Assembly (NCBI RefSeq): GCF_050436995.1
Contig: NC_134764.1
Location: forward strand, 4,464,001-4,528,000
DNA from: Anticarsia gemmatalis
Lineage: Eukaryota; Arthropoda; Insecta; Lepidoptera; Erebidae
Reading direction: 5' to 3'
Length of the DNA stretch: 64,000 nucleotides
This document shows, one piece after another, positions 23,383-34,989 of this stretch. Numbering within the stretch: position 1 is the stretch's first letter; every line of letters starts with the position of its first letter. A program made the translations under genes and the position numbers. The notes under the pieces were generated by a model, which had not been told where the DNA came from, ran no database searches, and saw only the letters and a program-made list of their open reading frames with translations.

Positions 23383-24111
23383 TTATTTAATATAGTCTCC
23401 ATCTCGCAACGTAATGCGGTAATACTTCATAATCGGATCTTCAATAACATATTCGCAGTCCATCGCCCCATTTTCCTCTAAAAACTCTGTGTGCCCTCGT
23501 AACCAATCCAAATACAACTTTAGATATCTATCGTTAGGGTCTATATCAGTATGGCCCAAACAAAATATACGATACGCGTCTTCGCCGTATTTCCCCACGC
23601 CGCATAAGTCACTAGCCCGGCGCCATTTAGAAGAAACAAACTGATAACTGAGCTTCCATATCATATGTCCTCTTTTCCTTAAGCCTAACTTATCGAAAAA
23701 TCTTTCTAAGGAAACTGGAGTATCGCTTAAAACGTGGTAAGGGGTTGGGTACTCCTCGAAAAAATTCTTCATGTAGGGCCTGGCAGTTTTACCTGAGGTT
23801 TTTGTTAAAAAGATCGTTGCTATTAATATTGCCCAGGGGTTTGATGAAAATTCTTCCTCGAAGACATAATGTGGGGACGATGGCATTGATCTTGGAGTGA
23901 TGTTGAAAAACGGTTGAATGTGTATTGGTTCTTGTTCTTCTATAGTGAGTTGTGATAGACTGAGCTCGTCGGTGTCTGATGTCTGACTTATATTCAGTGA
24001 AGAGTCCATTGATTTGTTGGGTGACAATGATCTCATGATTCTGTTGGGGCTGGATGAGGCAAAGCTGTTGTCATCATTGAAAAATCTGCTGATGCAGTCC
24101 GCACTGTCCAT
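23383..24111 (-). CDS. MBD4-like: MBD4-type mismatch-specific DNA glycosylase (HhH-GPD), no MBD visible
   Basis: Predicted base-excision enzyme of the MBD4 glycosylase family, which removes T or U mispaired with G, notably after deamination at CpG. The visible exon gives 242 residues. Residues 1-80 are Ser/Asp-rich and probably disordered. The glycosylase domain is at about 90-207: NPWAILIATIFLTKTSGK, then the HhH motif LCGVGKYG (169-176) followed by DAYRIFC, then DPNDRYLKLYLDWL, in which D194 occupies the catalytic-aspartate position. A charged tail of about 35 residues follows. No methyl-CpG-binding domain is encoded here. The chosen ATG (24109-24111) is three bases after an acceptor-like tract ending ACAG at 24115, and no in-frame ATG lies upstream before a stop. 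The first exon is therefore upstream and may be non-coding or may add a coding piece. It is AT-richer than KDM2. Confidence 0.92.
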   Translation of the reverse strand: MDSADCISRFFNDDNSFASSSPNRIMRSLSPNKSMDSSLNISQTSDTDELSLSQLTIEEQEPIHIQPFFNITPRSMPSSPHYVFEEEFSSNPWAILIATIFLTKTSGKTARPYMKNFFEEYPTPYHVLSDTPVSLERFFDKLGLRKRGHMIWKLSYQFVSSKWRRASDLCGVGKYGEDAYRIFCLGHTDIDPNDRYLKLYLDWLRGHTEFLEENGAMDCEYVIEDPIMKYYRITLRDGDYIK

Positions 24112-24908
24112 TACCTGTAAAGAAATAAATAACAAATTAGACAAATAAACTTAAATCGATATCTTTTCTCGATTGTACTGTGTTAGGTTTTTCAAGTTTC
24201 TGAAAGTTTTTCACAGGCAGAGGTAAACCAAATAAATGCTTTCGAGGCAGCATTTAAGCATCGGGAAAATTTGTTACGTAACTGTATAGAACCAAGCCTG
24301 CGGATTTTTATAGGCAGCAGAATTAAGAGGAAAATGTAAATATGTAGGTAAGTACTAGAATAATTTAGGATACCTTATTTGTTCACGAAGTTAATTTAGA
24401 CTAATCATTTTTAAATTATTATATGTATTTCTTTTCCCCTGAATTATAATACCTTTTACAAAAAACATTAATTAATTCAGAATAAACATAATTTTATTGT
24501 TATAACACCTAATTAATGGGTAATCGTAGATCAACTTATACAAGTTAGGTTGCAAGGTACTTAAAATGACAGAACTGATTTAAATTATTTCTTGGAACAA
24601 TAGAGTAATCAAATAATTATCGATCGGAACCGATCATTGTTCGTACTTAGTTACTAACAACAATTTATTATTGACCACAGATAATGTAGCGGAGGCCGGT
24701 GCTATAATTAACTTAATAGTTTGTTTGAACAAGTTTCGTCGCAAAAACTGATTGTTTGTTTAATGTACGCCCTTTGAAGTTTATTGAAACCACAACGACA
24801 TTTACCATTATTTAACTTTTAATACTTGGCACGAGTTAGTATAAGTTATGACTAAAAATAGAATACATTGTATGGAAATAGTAGTTTCTGAAGCTGAAGT
24901 TTTGTTGA

Positions 24909-24955
24909 TTAAAAAGTAGCCTACGTCCTTTCTGATAAATTATCTGTCCTGCCAT
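24909..24955 (-). repeat. Fragment of the Helitron-like element family
   Basis: TAAAAAGTAGCCTACGTCCT here is the reverse complement, with one change, of the segment at 51548-51570 in the full element. The fragment is short and isolated. Confidence 0.55.
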
Positions 24956-25163
24956 TTTTTATTGCAATTTCGGGTCGGTTGTATTGGACTAAAAGGTGGT
25001 ATACCTAGTCACCTATAAAAATGAATACACTTAGGTACCTACATATGTAAATGCTATCGGTATGGACAAATGTAGATAATAATGTGAAATCTAAAAAAAT
25101 AAATATTTCAGGAATTTTCTTAACTATGGTGGAAATAAATAATATAGCCAGTTGTTTGTTTGT

Positions 25164-25260
25164 TTGTCGTATGGTTAGTGGCCAACCTAGTGTCAAAGTT
25201 GTTCAAGCCGCCCGAGATATAGCCAGTGTGAATGAATGATAACTAAGTATAATATATTGT
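25164..25260 (-). repeat. SINE/LINE-derived fragment, inverted
   Basis: Second copy of the segment at 8690-8740: GTATGGTTAGTGGCCAACC, CTAGTGTCAAAGTTGTTCAA and GCCGCCCGAGA. Preceded by a (TTTG)n-like run. Confidence 0.6.
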
Positions 25261-25753
25261 GAAACTGATGAGACCAACTAAAGCGCCTTTGTTTTCCAAA
25301 GGTAGAGCCCAGGGGGACCTTGACCATAAAAATCATTCACGCGGTTTGTAACAATTTTTTGTTGTCGTTTTATTGTATTGAAGTGTATTGTATTATAAAA
25401 AAATACTTTTGTATAAGTCAGCTGTAACATCTTCAAAGTTGTTTGTTGTGTCCTTTGTTAATTAGCTACCATACATTAATTATGTCTGTAGCAAATAAGG
25501 ACAGGTGGTAACGTTTACTGAAAGTTCTTTAGCATTTTTTAATTACCGTCTTTACCCAATGTTATGTTCTTTATACATTGTTATTTCTTTCTTAAGGACT
25601 TATTCATAAAAGCAAGTGGAGACATTAAAGATGTTTAAAGGGTTTTTTATCTATATTTTAACATAATAAAACTGCAATTTCACTAAAAAATTAAATAATT
25701 AGGCACGTTCAGGACTAATAGACTCTGGACTATCTCTAGCTTTTCCATTGGTA

Positions 25754-25829
25754 AAATGTTATATGAAACAATTCAGCTGTTTGAGATATTATTCCATCTC
25801 AAACAGCTGAATTGTTTCATATAACATTT
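25754..25829. repeat. Perfect 34-bp inverted repeat with 8-nt spacer
   Basis: Arms 25754-25787 and 25796-25829 are exact reverse complements; the spacer is ATTATTCC. The identity stops abruptly on both sides. The arms contain a CAGCTG E-box. No second copy was seen in the window, no target duplication flanks it, and it resembles none of the MITE ends found here. Confidence 0.93.
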
Positions 25830-28800
25830 CTTAAAGTATAATTATTGCAGAGAATTTTAACAAAACAAACTACCTCATATTTAAGATTTTATGGGATTAC
25901 ATAACGCTACAATTCGGAAGACATTGTGTGATAACAGGTGTGCTATTCACTTATGAATGTGCACATATTCAAGGCTTTGTATGGGCCTGTATGGCAGTTG
26001 CTTGGTGTGAATAATTCATACATCTTTATTTATATAGAACTTATGGCGTTCTTCCAAATTAATTGACATTGTTTTGATACCTAGATTGGATATAAAATTA
26101 TTCATACTTATGATCCTTTGAAAAGATTTATCCATCCTCGAGTTTTGAGGTGATGTTAAAGTGGTGTAGCCAGTAATGGACAGAAACTAGTTAAAGAGCC
26201 TAAAAATTTTGATAAAGCATTCAATAGCGCAGAAAATTCGATGGCTAAGGCACTTATCAGATTTGTGGTCGCGGATTTAAGTCCTAACTGTGCTTATAAA
26301 ACACACTTTACTCGTAAAAGGCGGAAAGGGTGAACCAGTATTGTGTCCACCCACACACAATGCTAGTCTTTTCAATACGATATCAAAGGCCTGGATATAG
26401 TACCACTCATTGTAGAGCCGCAATACCTAAGACGTCTTTTAAAATGTAAGCATCCGAGAATAGCATTTTGAAATCTAATACTACTTCATGCGAAGTCTTT
26501 GAAACACAAATGACGTCAAACAACTTGCAATAAATTTCATAAAAGGAGAGAGCTCAAAGGAGTTTATTGAAGAGAGAAATAGCAGTGGCTTGAGAACGCA
26601 GACGTTCCTACAAATTGCAAACTTGCCTGATTATTAGTCGCTGTTTGCTTCGAACAACTTTCATAATCGTCTCCTTAATGTAGTGCTGCTTTTGGTTCGA
26701 AAGGCAAACGGACCGGTAATTAGTTATTTGACGTTTTAGTTACCCGGGTTGGGAGCGAATGGGTTGATGCTGAATTGATATTTTATTACAGAGAGGGAAA
26801 CGTGTATGGTTATGCGGTTTTTTGGACTTTACCTGCTTATGAAATACTGTTTGTTAAACTGACGAATGGTGTTCATTTCAATATATTTTAATCATTATTA
26901 CATAATTAAAATATATTTGATGAATAAATACGTAGATTTCATATTAGTAGACAAAGATAAATCACAAGTAAGAAGTTACAGAATAAAAATCGGAGATAGA
27001 AAGGAAATTGGCTCGGCAATCGGCCATCAGAATAATTATTTTACGGATGAAGGGATACATCAACTTATCATACATTTATTTCCGCAATCATGTAGGTAAA
27101 ATACCGCTTAAAAATGTGTTTAATTATTATGTCAGGCGATTATTTCGAGCTCGATATTAAAAATTGTGCGAAATCAAGCGTTATCAGTGCCTTAAACAAC
27201 GAGGTGACCTATTTACTGTAATACGCTGACACAGGCACACTTGATAAACGTAGCGTTTTAAACACGTTTAAAAAGTTTATATTTTACATAAACAAGATTA
27301 TTAGATAAACGTCAATTTACTACAGCTTTACTAAACACTATGTATAGTATTTGTAGTACCAACACAGTTATAAGTACCGGTTACACTAAAATAAGGCGGG
27401 AAAACTAAAAACAAAATGCCGGAAAACCACGAGTTGGATGTGAACAAAGCAAAAAATTCGTAGTCACATTACTAACAAATGCATGCTTTACCATAGTGTT
27501 AAAATAATACATAATATAATTGTAGTTAAACAGATCAGTAGTAAAATCACGCCTTTCCCCGGGGAGCAGTTTCAACCCGGCGACCTAGAGCATTCGGCCA
27601 AGGTTGCCTGACCTTTATCTAGGAAGCGCATTCATCACTACACTCAATATAGTGCGCCGCCACGCCCTATCGACCTATCATACTGCGTAATAACTCTCTA
27701 AAGGTGAATTTAAATGCCCGAAAATCTTTAAACTTGTCATAGTAATTTTTTCAGGATATTATTATGCCTGATATACTCGAATTTGCCAGCAGAGGGAGCT
27801 ACACTTCGCTTTATTTATAGGTAACCCCAAGCAATAGTGTGTGACAAGCCTATTGCCATATATATAATAGGTACCAGTTACTTAACTAAGTACCGGGCTG
27901 CTATTGAAATTTTTTTTAGGTAAACCATGAAAGCTCAATTGGATACGAAATGCCTGAAAAGCTTTAACAGTGCAATTCCCGCGCAAATATTGACACGTGT
28001 TGTGAGTTATTCATATCAAAGTACAGCCGAGCTATACAAATTAACTGTATACCTACGCAAATTATATGTGAGGCTTCGTCTGTTACTCTGTATCCAAACA
28101 AAAACAATTTGTTTATAGAGAAACATGATCATAAATGCCACTTATATGGTGCGTAGGAAGGTATTGTAGAGGTCAAGCATCTAGTCTCAGGTGATGCTTA
28201 GACGATTCTTATAAAATAATATATTACGTATAATAATATAATATTATACATAAGATTTTTTTTAGATAAGCGTTCATTTAAAATTGATGTGTACTGATCG
28301 ATGTATGGACAAATAATTTGTAGTGTTTTCTTTGAAAAGGGAGTGTGGCGGGGGTAGTCACAGCTGGACGGAAAGTATGGTTACTCTGACTGAAAATAAT
28401 GTAAAAAATAAAATGGTAGAGTCCTGAGAGCTGTAATCAGTCTCAGACTATCTGTTAGAAAGTATAGGCAATATTAAATGCTTTTAAACAATATTCTTAC
28501 AGATATAAAAAGCCTTCGGTTGATCTCAATTAATACCGAGTTATGTAAGATTGACATTCGGCGCTTGAAAATATTATATCAAATATAAAATTCACATGAA
28601 CATCTTATAAATATTATGTAAAAGTATCATAAATGCTCATGTGAAATGGATTCGAATCACAGTTTTACTAACAGCTTGTGTTATTAAAATTTCAAAGCGG
28701 TATTTTCCATATTAATAGTGATCTGGCTGTAAGCTGTTTCGCCTTTTACTGATGGTAGAATCGATTCAGTAGTCTATGTCAATAAACAAAGAGATTTATA

Positions 28801-29302
28801 GAGTTAAGTAGCTGTTGCGCATATTGACTCGATTGGGAAACGCCGGAGGGTGTCTCGTTTCTGCGGCTCTACATTTACCATATAAAATTGAATTATCCAA
28901 TACGTTCAGTATTCAGATTTTTTATTGTTAGTGAATAAATTGCGGATTAAATATCTAAAGATAAAATATGTGTAGATAAAATACTGGAACGCAGTTAAAT
29001 AGATTTTCGAACTATAAACTTTTATTAACTCATGGATTCCATGATTAAGTCTGTTTGATACAAACATTTAATACCCGTAAGTAGCAAAGTATGCGCTCGG
29101 TTGTCATTAATTTGTTATCGCTATATTGAAATGTGTAGGATGTGGAAATGTGGATACAGTAAATAGATCGCATTTCGAACTATTAATAGAATACAGCCCT
29201 CGCAGTGCTAATTTAATAATTGTGCATGAACTATGACGTAGGCGGAGATAACCACAGAGGAATATTATAATGCGAATTGTGCGAAAATAACATTTATATA
29301 TT

Positions 29303-29450
29303 ATGTCTCTGTGGCGCAGTGGTTAAGTTAGTCAACGCTCCCACCTGAGGTCATCAGTTCGATTTCCATTCGGACCAATATTAAAATTTGTGTGATCCAC
29401 AACTAGTTGTTTCGAGCTTAGTTATACTTTGTGTCCGTTTAATTTTCACG
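29303..29450 (+). repeat. tRNA-derived SINE
   Basis: Head has an A-box-like GTGGCGCAGTGG and a B-box-like AGTTCGATTTCC about 45 nt apart, as in a tRNA-derived RNA polymerase III promoter. The body GGACCAATATTAAAATTTGTG follows. The tRNA part does not fold as a functional tRNA, and the tail is indistinct. Confidence 0.7.
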
Positions 29451-30003
29451 CTGAAGTTGTTGTAAAAAAATATTATTTTAAATGAGTTATTTACATCTAG
29501 CAGGCAGTAAAATATCAAAGATTTTCTTTCGAACAATCTTGAGTTTTTCATTATTCAATAATTACTTAACAACAAAGTAAGCAGGTACAAGAAGTGAAGT
29601 GAGATGATCATAGAAAAAAATATGGCGTCTGTTAAGAAGGAAAACATGCAATCGCTATTTAATTTTCACAGAGCGATAACTCATCGATGACAATTAAAGG
29701 CTGCATGCAGCAAGTCCTACGTATGCCTTGACGACTAACTAGAAAATAATACTGTTTGAAACCATCTTCTGCTTTCTGCAGGTCTGCAGGATGAGTTCCG
29801 TTTCCAGATATAAAAATCACTCTATGTTATTCAAATGATTATGCTTTGTACTGAAATTATTATAAAATACGTTCAGTAGTTTTGCAGTTCTGCCAACAAA
29901 CAGTTTGTCTCTTTTATTTCTTAGCTCGTTTATTACCTACTTACTTTATACTGACACACATTTATTTGAAGTCTAACACAAAATTTTGTAAATAATAATT
30001 TCT

Positions 30004-30060
30004 CCGGTCTTTGCCTACACCTGCGGAAAGAAGGCGTGATTTTATGTATGTATGTACATA
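30004..30060 (+). repeat. 3' end of a SINE/LINE with (TATG)n tail
   Basis: Carries CTGCGGAAAGAAGGCGTGAT then TTTTATGTATGTATGTA, a recurrent 3' terminus of lepidopteran retroposons. 5'-truncated. Confidence 0.6.
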
Positions 30061-33000
30061 TATCTAACACTAAATTAAAATACTTACAATTTAATAAAAT
30101 TAATAGATATTTTTTTAACATTCATTTTTAATAGCAGTTAATTTAGTATTGACTGTCGATTGACTAGATAACCGTATTGAAGGTTATTAAACGAGGAGGT
30201 AATGCAGATCCATATTAGGTATACTTAGATGCAAACTTGATGCAAATTACTGATAGATATTGATAACATCTACACTACGTCAGAGTACGCCTTGACCTAC
30301 GTTGTTTCATGCTGTTTATAATAATATTTAATTCATAAGTTATGAATCGTGACAAAGACCCGGCAGTAGAATTTATGAATGTTTGTTGCACTGTTGTCCA
30401 AGAGACACAACAGTAAATAATTATTCCGAACTCTGGCTAATATTAGGAAACGTTACGCCTTTCAGGAAATTTTGGATAATTTTTTGAAACTTATCGTTTC
30501 TATTTTTATACCAAACTAGACCAACCTCAACCAATGCCGGGGACAAGTTAATGGCGACTCTGTAATATAGAAAAATACATGTTTGCGGTCATTATGTGGT
30601 CGAAATGTGTCGGCGGGTCGGCCAATTGGTTCTGTAGAGACACTATTAGGTTCGACTAGGGTCTGGAAGTAGAGACTATTGTAATGTGTTAAATTGGTCC
30701 TTATGCACATACTTATATTACAATGTATTCATTCCAGTCTGGTTCATATCCTGCCACAGTCCATTTCTAGCTGTAAAACAATTTAAAACCTCATCAATCA
30801 ATTACGATGTTTCGCTGGTACTTTTTATCGATAATGTGAGCAACGCGGGCAAATAGTCAACGGGAAGCCGGCTTCCGTCGAGCTCGCGAGCTAATACATA
30901 AACATACGCTACCTAATCGAATAGACTTGATTAACTGAGAAAAACGATCGGAATAGGATAGCTTTTTCTACAAAGTAAAAGAGATATCGCAAGGATGCTC
31001 TACATACGTCGGTGTGTTATGGAAATAAGATAATGTTAGCGATTGTGGATAACAAAATCTTGAGGATCGACTTTCAAAGCATTACTCGGTTATTAATGTT
31101 TATCAAATCGGAAATCTAAATAGGTTTAAATAGGTTAGGCTAGGGTTCAGGGTTTTGGTCAAATCTAACGGAATTAAAGAACATAAATACTCAATGCTAC
31201 TTTGCCCTATCCGGGAATCAAATGTGCGACCGCATGGTTAAACCATTCAACACTCACATACACTACCATTAAAGCAGTTAAATGCTAATACAACGGCATA
31301 CAAGTCCATGCAACATCTACTATTAACACCAATAAAATTTGTTTGCACATCGTAAGCATGCATAAAATGTATTGATAAATGTTATAATACTGACAACCTC
31401 GTGTATTCGCTGATACCTACGTATTCCACGAAGGCTGTATAAATAAACCTCGTGGAAGTTGCACTGACTAATTAAATGTCCTTTGTGCGGGAGATCTAGG
31501 TCGACAGGGGAAGATGCGTTCGACATAACTACAGTAATATAACTCTTTGAAAGGAGAGCTCAGGGAAAAGATATTAGAGTTCATCATTTTTGGATACAGA
31601 AAGTTCAAAGCATTTAAAAGTTAAAGGCCGTCAGCACCATCACCCCCGAACAATATATAAAAGGTCACTGTGCGAATTAAAAGGAGCAATCTGCATTTCA
31701 ACAGAATAATGTCATAAAAAGTTTGAAGAAATTATTTTAGTTCAGGCTTCAAATGGAATTTCCGTGTTTCTATCAACTACTCTATCTATAACAATATTTT
31801 GAGCCCCAGTGTCATCCTGTGTAGATCGTAATTTCAGTATTTGTTGTGTGTGGGAAAGATGATAGTTTATATTATTATTAGAAATATCCGTCGTTGCAGA
31901 AATTCTATTGAATTCTATAGTACGAAGTATTTTTAATATCTACCACAGACAACGTATTCCCTTTGTCCCGTAAGCTCTTTATAGGATTCTCTACCTATAC
32001 TTATTGCGTTTAGGTAACTGCTAGCATTTGTACCAGGTTCTATTGAACAAAGAATTTAAATTAAATCCTATTAGTGGTTTTACGTATTTCAAAGTAAAGA
32101 CAGAAAAGCAATTGCTTCTTACTGGTCAAATTACTAACTTCACTCAATACGCACCAAACACAAAAACTTAATAAATTTTTGACCGGGCATATAGTCAAGG
32201 ATCTTTTTGAACAGCAGTCTTGAACTCTACTTTTGCTTTTAATAAACCTTAGTGGCTTATTTTTCCTATTAAACTAATAGCAAAAACATCAGAATTTTCT
32301 CGACTCATGAATCGGACAAGGGTCTTTAGGGAAAGCAATCAAGAGCTCTATTTCTGCAACGATTATTCTTCTGATTAACCTCAAGATTAAATAAAAAATA
32401 AGTAGCAAAAATCTAAATATTAAGAAAATTACAAATCACAGGATATAAAAATTTCTATCAATCGCACAATTATTTGTTTAGAACTCGAATCAAACTCGCT
32501 ACAACTATTCCGTCATACGACAACAGAACAAGTTTGAAGTGAACAATAAATCAAGAATCGTGCAATCCAGGATTCACACGTGCGTTCATAAAGCGCTCAC
32601 GTGGGGATTCACTGTATCGTTGATCATTTAAATTGTAAATTAACAAGTGCACAAACAAATTAATTATTGGGAACGTTTATTATTAATATACAAGCATGTT
32701 TTAATGTTAAATATACCTATTAATTGTTATTGAACATGTGTATTCAAACCTTTCGAGGCAGATAATTTAATAGATACATAAGCCATACGCCAAACATCAA
32801 AAGCTTTTTGCAACTATGACACTAAGTCGTAACTGCAAGATTACCACAGCAGAAATAGAAAATCTTTTGTCAGTTATTAAGGAAATTTTCAAGTTTGGAC
32901 TCTACTTAGAAATTGCCTGACAGCTGAAGCTTATAGGTATTTTGCTGTCAACCGCTTTAGGTCTTTCAAATATTCATTAAACGCATTTCGATAAGCATTT

Positions 33001-34467
33001 TCCTTCTAAATTGCACAGTTGAATATTCCTATAATAAAACAGTACTTTATGCTCACGCATTAGATATATCAAAGCGTAATTCTATTAACGCTCTTTGTAG
33101 ATAACCGGTTATTACTGAACGCGGGAATTCGCATTATATCAAATAGAAAACCTGACTAGTTCAATAAATATCTTAGTAAAGGACCTAGGTTACTGTATCA
33201 TAAAGTATAATAACATATTGTTTTTAATTATTGTGAATGAATAATAGGACATTTATGCGATCTTCTCAATGTAAGACAGGTTATACCATAGAGTCATATG
33301 GATAAAAATAGCAACTAGTTTTTTTTTTATAGTTAACTAGCGTTGTGACAGAAAAAGTTGTTAGTTGATTAGCCATTTGTTTTTTGTCATTCTATGACTT
33401 GACATGACTTTGTTAAAGATGGTTTTCCAAAGGCTAAGATCGAAGAGGTTTTTTTAAATATTGAAATGTCGCCAAGTCTAAGTATAATTCCGGACTTGCT
33501 GTTAAATCTTAGCTATGTTTAATAATTACGTAATAGTAATTGTCACGAAAAATAGCATCAGATTATAAGACTTTAGAAAATAAAAAAAAATATCCGAAAT
33601 AAATATGTAGAAAGTGTCAGTGAAAGTTTTTTTTTATTAGAATAAAAAAAACGCTCGTAAAAAACAAGAACACTGTGTACACACTGTACTCTTTTTTAAT
33701 GTATGAATTTTCTAGATAAATACCGCAAAGCATCCGTGTAAAATGAAACAACTGATTAAATAACTAATAATTCAAAAGTATTTACGAAAAACAGACATGA
33801 CAAAGCAACAAGTGTTAAGATGTTGTCCTTAAAAACTCGAATATAATTAATATTAGAGAGCTATTAATTGTTGAAAAGAAAGTATATTAAATATTGAACA
33901 ACACGAATCATTCAGTTCAGTTCAGACATACTAGGAATACAAACTAGGTCACAGAGGTATTACAAAATGCAAAAACATTTGAATCCCTTTCAAATAACTG
34001 TCCAAATACACGATATTCATATTGTACATTTTTGGAAAATAACAGCTATCAGCAAATGTTTACTTAAGTAACATTATATTTGAATATAAGTAATCCATTT
34101 AAAATACAATTCTTACTTAATTAGAAGATGAGTAAACAGAAACTAACAAGGCTTTCTGTTTTATGTGAGGACGACAATAAGGATACAACAATATAATCGT
34201 CTTGCGATGTAGTAGGAAATAACTTGGAAACTTTAATTTTATACATTACACGAGTAAAACATTTATCAGAACAAAGTTAATACCAAGAAAACGATCATAG
34301 AAACATCTGGTCTCTGTGAAAAATACGTCTTTTCACAAAATTCGGAGAATTATTTTCAAAAACGCGCGAACGAGGAGCAAACAAATAGCTAAACTAAACA
34401 GAACGAATGACAAATAAAACAAATTATAATGTTCCATTGTTACTAGTTACTAGCACTAGTTAGTTTT
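30061..34467. other. Intergenic AT-rich DNA
   Basis: Apart from the SINE fragment at 31195-31262 I see no gene or complete element. A short GC-richer palindromic patch lies near 30865-30893 (GAAGCCGGCTTC and GAGCTCGCGAGC). Confidence 0.65.
31195..31262 (-). repeat. tRNA-like SINE fragment, inverted
   Basis: On the minus strand it reads CATGCGGTCGCACATTTGAT, then TCCCGGATAGGGCAAAG: a B-box-like region and SINE body. Decayed copy. Confidence 0.6.
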
Positions 34468-34573
34468 CCAAGTGGATAAACTGCGGCCCTATAAACCGAT
34501 ATAAGCCGCGTGAGAGTTCCTCGAACATTCCCCTGCTTTTTCTTCGACTAGGCCGCAGAGAATATCCACTTGG
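34468..34573. repeat. Imperfect inverted repeat of about 21-23 bp
   Basis: Outer arms CCAAGTGGATA (34468-34478) and its reverse complement ending at 34573, with inner CTGCGGCC matching on both sides. The spacer is about 62 nt. It sits at the left edge of the CpG-richer patch and could be a small MITE remnant or a regulatory palindrome. Confidence 0.6.
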
Positions 34574-34989
34574 TTTAACTTTATTGCGAGCGGCTGCATC
34601 GTCGCGGTAGCACGCACGTCGACGCTTGGCGCGTTATCGAACAAACGTATAATCGAGAAAAAAAAAATAAAAACAAAAAATACCGCCGATACCATCGATA
34701 ATGAATTCGATTCGCTCCGAACGCTCGACAACGGACAAGTTTTGAAAAAGGAACACTGTTTACAAAACGCTTTCCTCAACCTGCGATCGGTACGACACGC
34801 GAGTGAATTGAATATCGAGTTTATATCGAGTGTAGTTGTGTTCGGTATCGATGTTTCACGGAAGCGTGAACGTTAGTGGCTGAACTTGTGCTGTTCTGGA
34901 AGGTCAAGGGACACAGGTGACGTTCTAATACAGATGAGTTAATTGATAGATAATGATCGCATGCGTCTATCACTATAATGCGCTCAATG
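34574..34989 (+). promoter_or_regulatory. Candidate promoter and non-coding first exon
   Basis: CpG-richer than its surroundings, with repeated ATCGA words. Splice-donor-like sites at CACAG/GTGACG (about 34917) and the better CAATG/GTAAGC (34989/34990) would end a non-coding first exon on the plus strand. The next plausible plus-strand exon is the translation-start exon at 62051-62132, about 27 kb away. The link is inference; the 96-codon minus-strand ORF across the patch has no recognisable domain. Confidence 0.3.

Larger units (their letters stand above)
24145..29300. other. Intergenic AT-rich DNA with repeat fragments
   Basis: Contains the repeat pieces listed separately (24909-24955, 25164-25260, 25754-25829). 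GC-richer stretches near 26270-26430 and 27545-27665 look like old interspersed repeats but could not be assigned. The first exon of the MBD4-like gene may lie just upstream of 24145. No protein-coding exon is supported. Confidence 0.65.

Noticed and set aside
27754..27823. Exon-like piece with TTTTTTCAG acceptor and TATAG/GTAACC donor
   Set aside because: Frame 1 closes at the donor, the other frame resembles no protein, and there is no neighbouring exon.
29305..29376. Possible tRNA gene
   Set aside because: A- and B-box-like words are present, but the rest does not form a cloverleaf and is followed by a SINE body.
34489..34779. 96-codon minus-strand ORF
   Set aside because: No domain, a hydrophobic run caused by an A/T homopolymer, and overlap with an inverted repeat; more likely promoter-type sequence.
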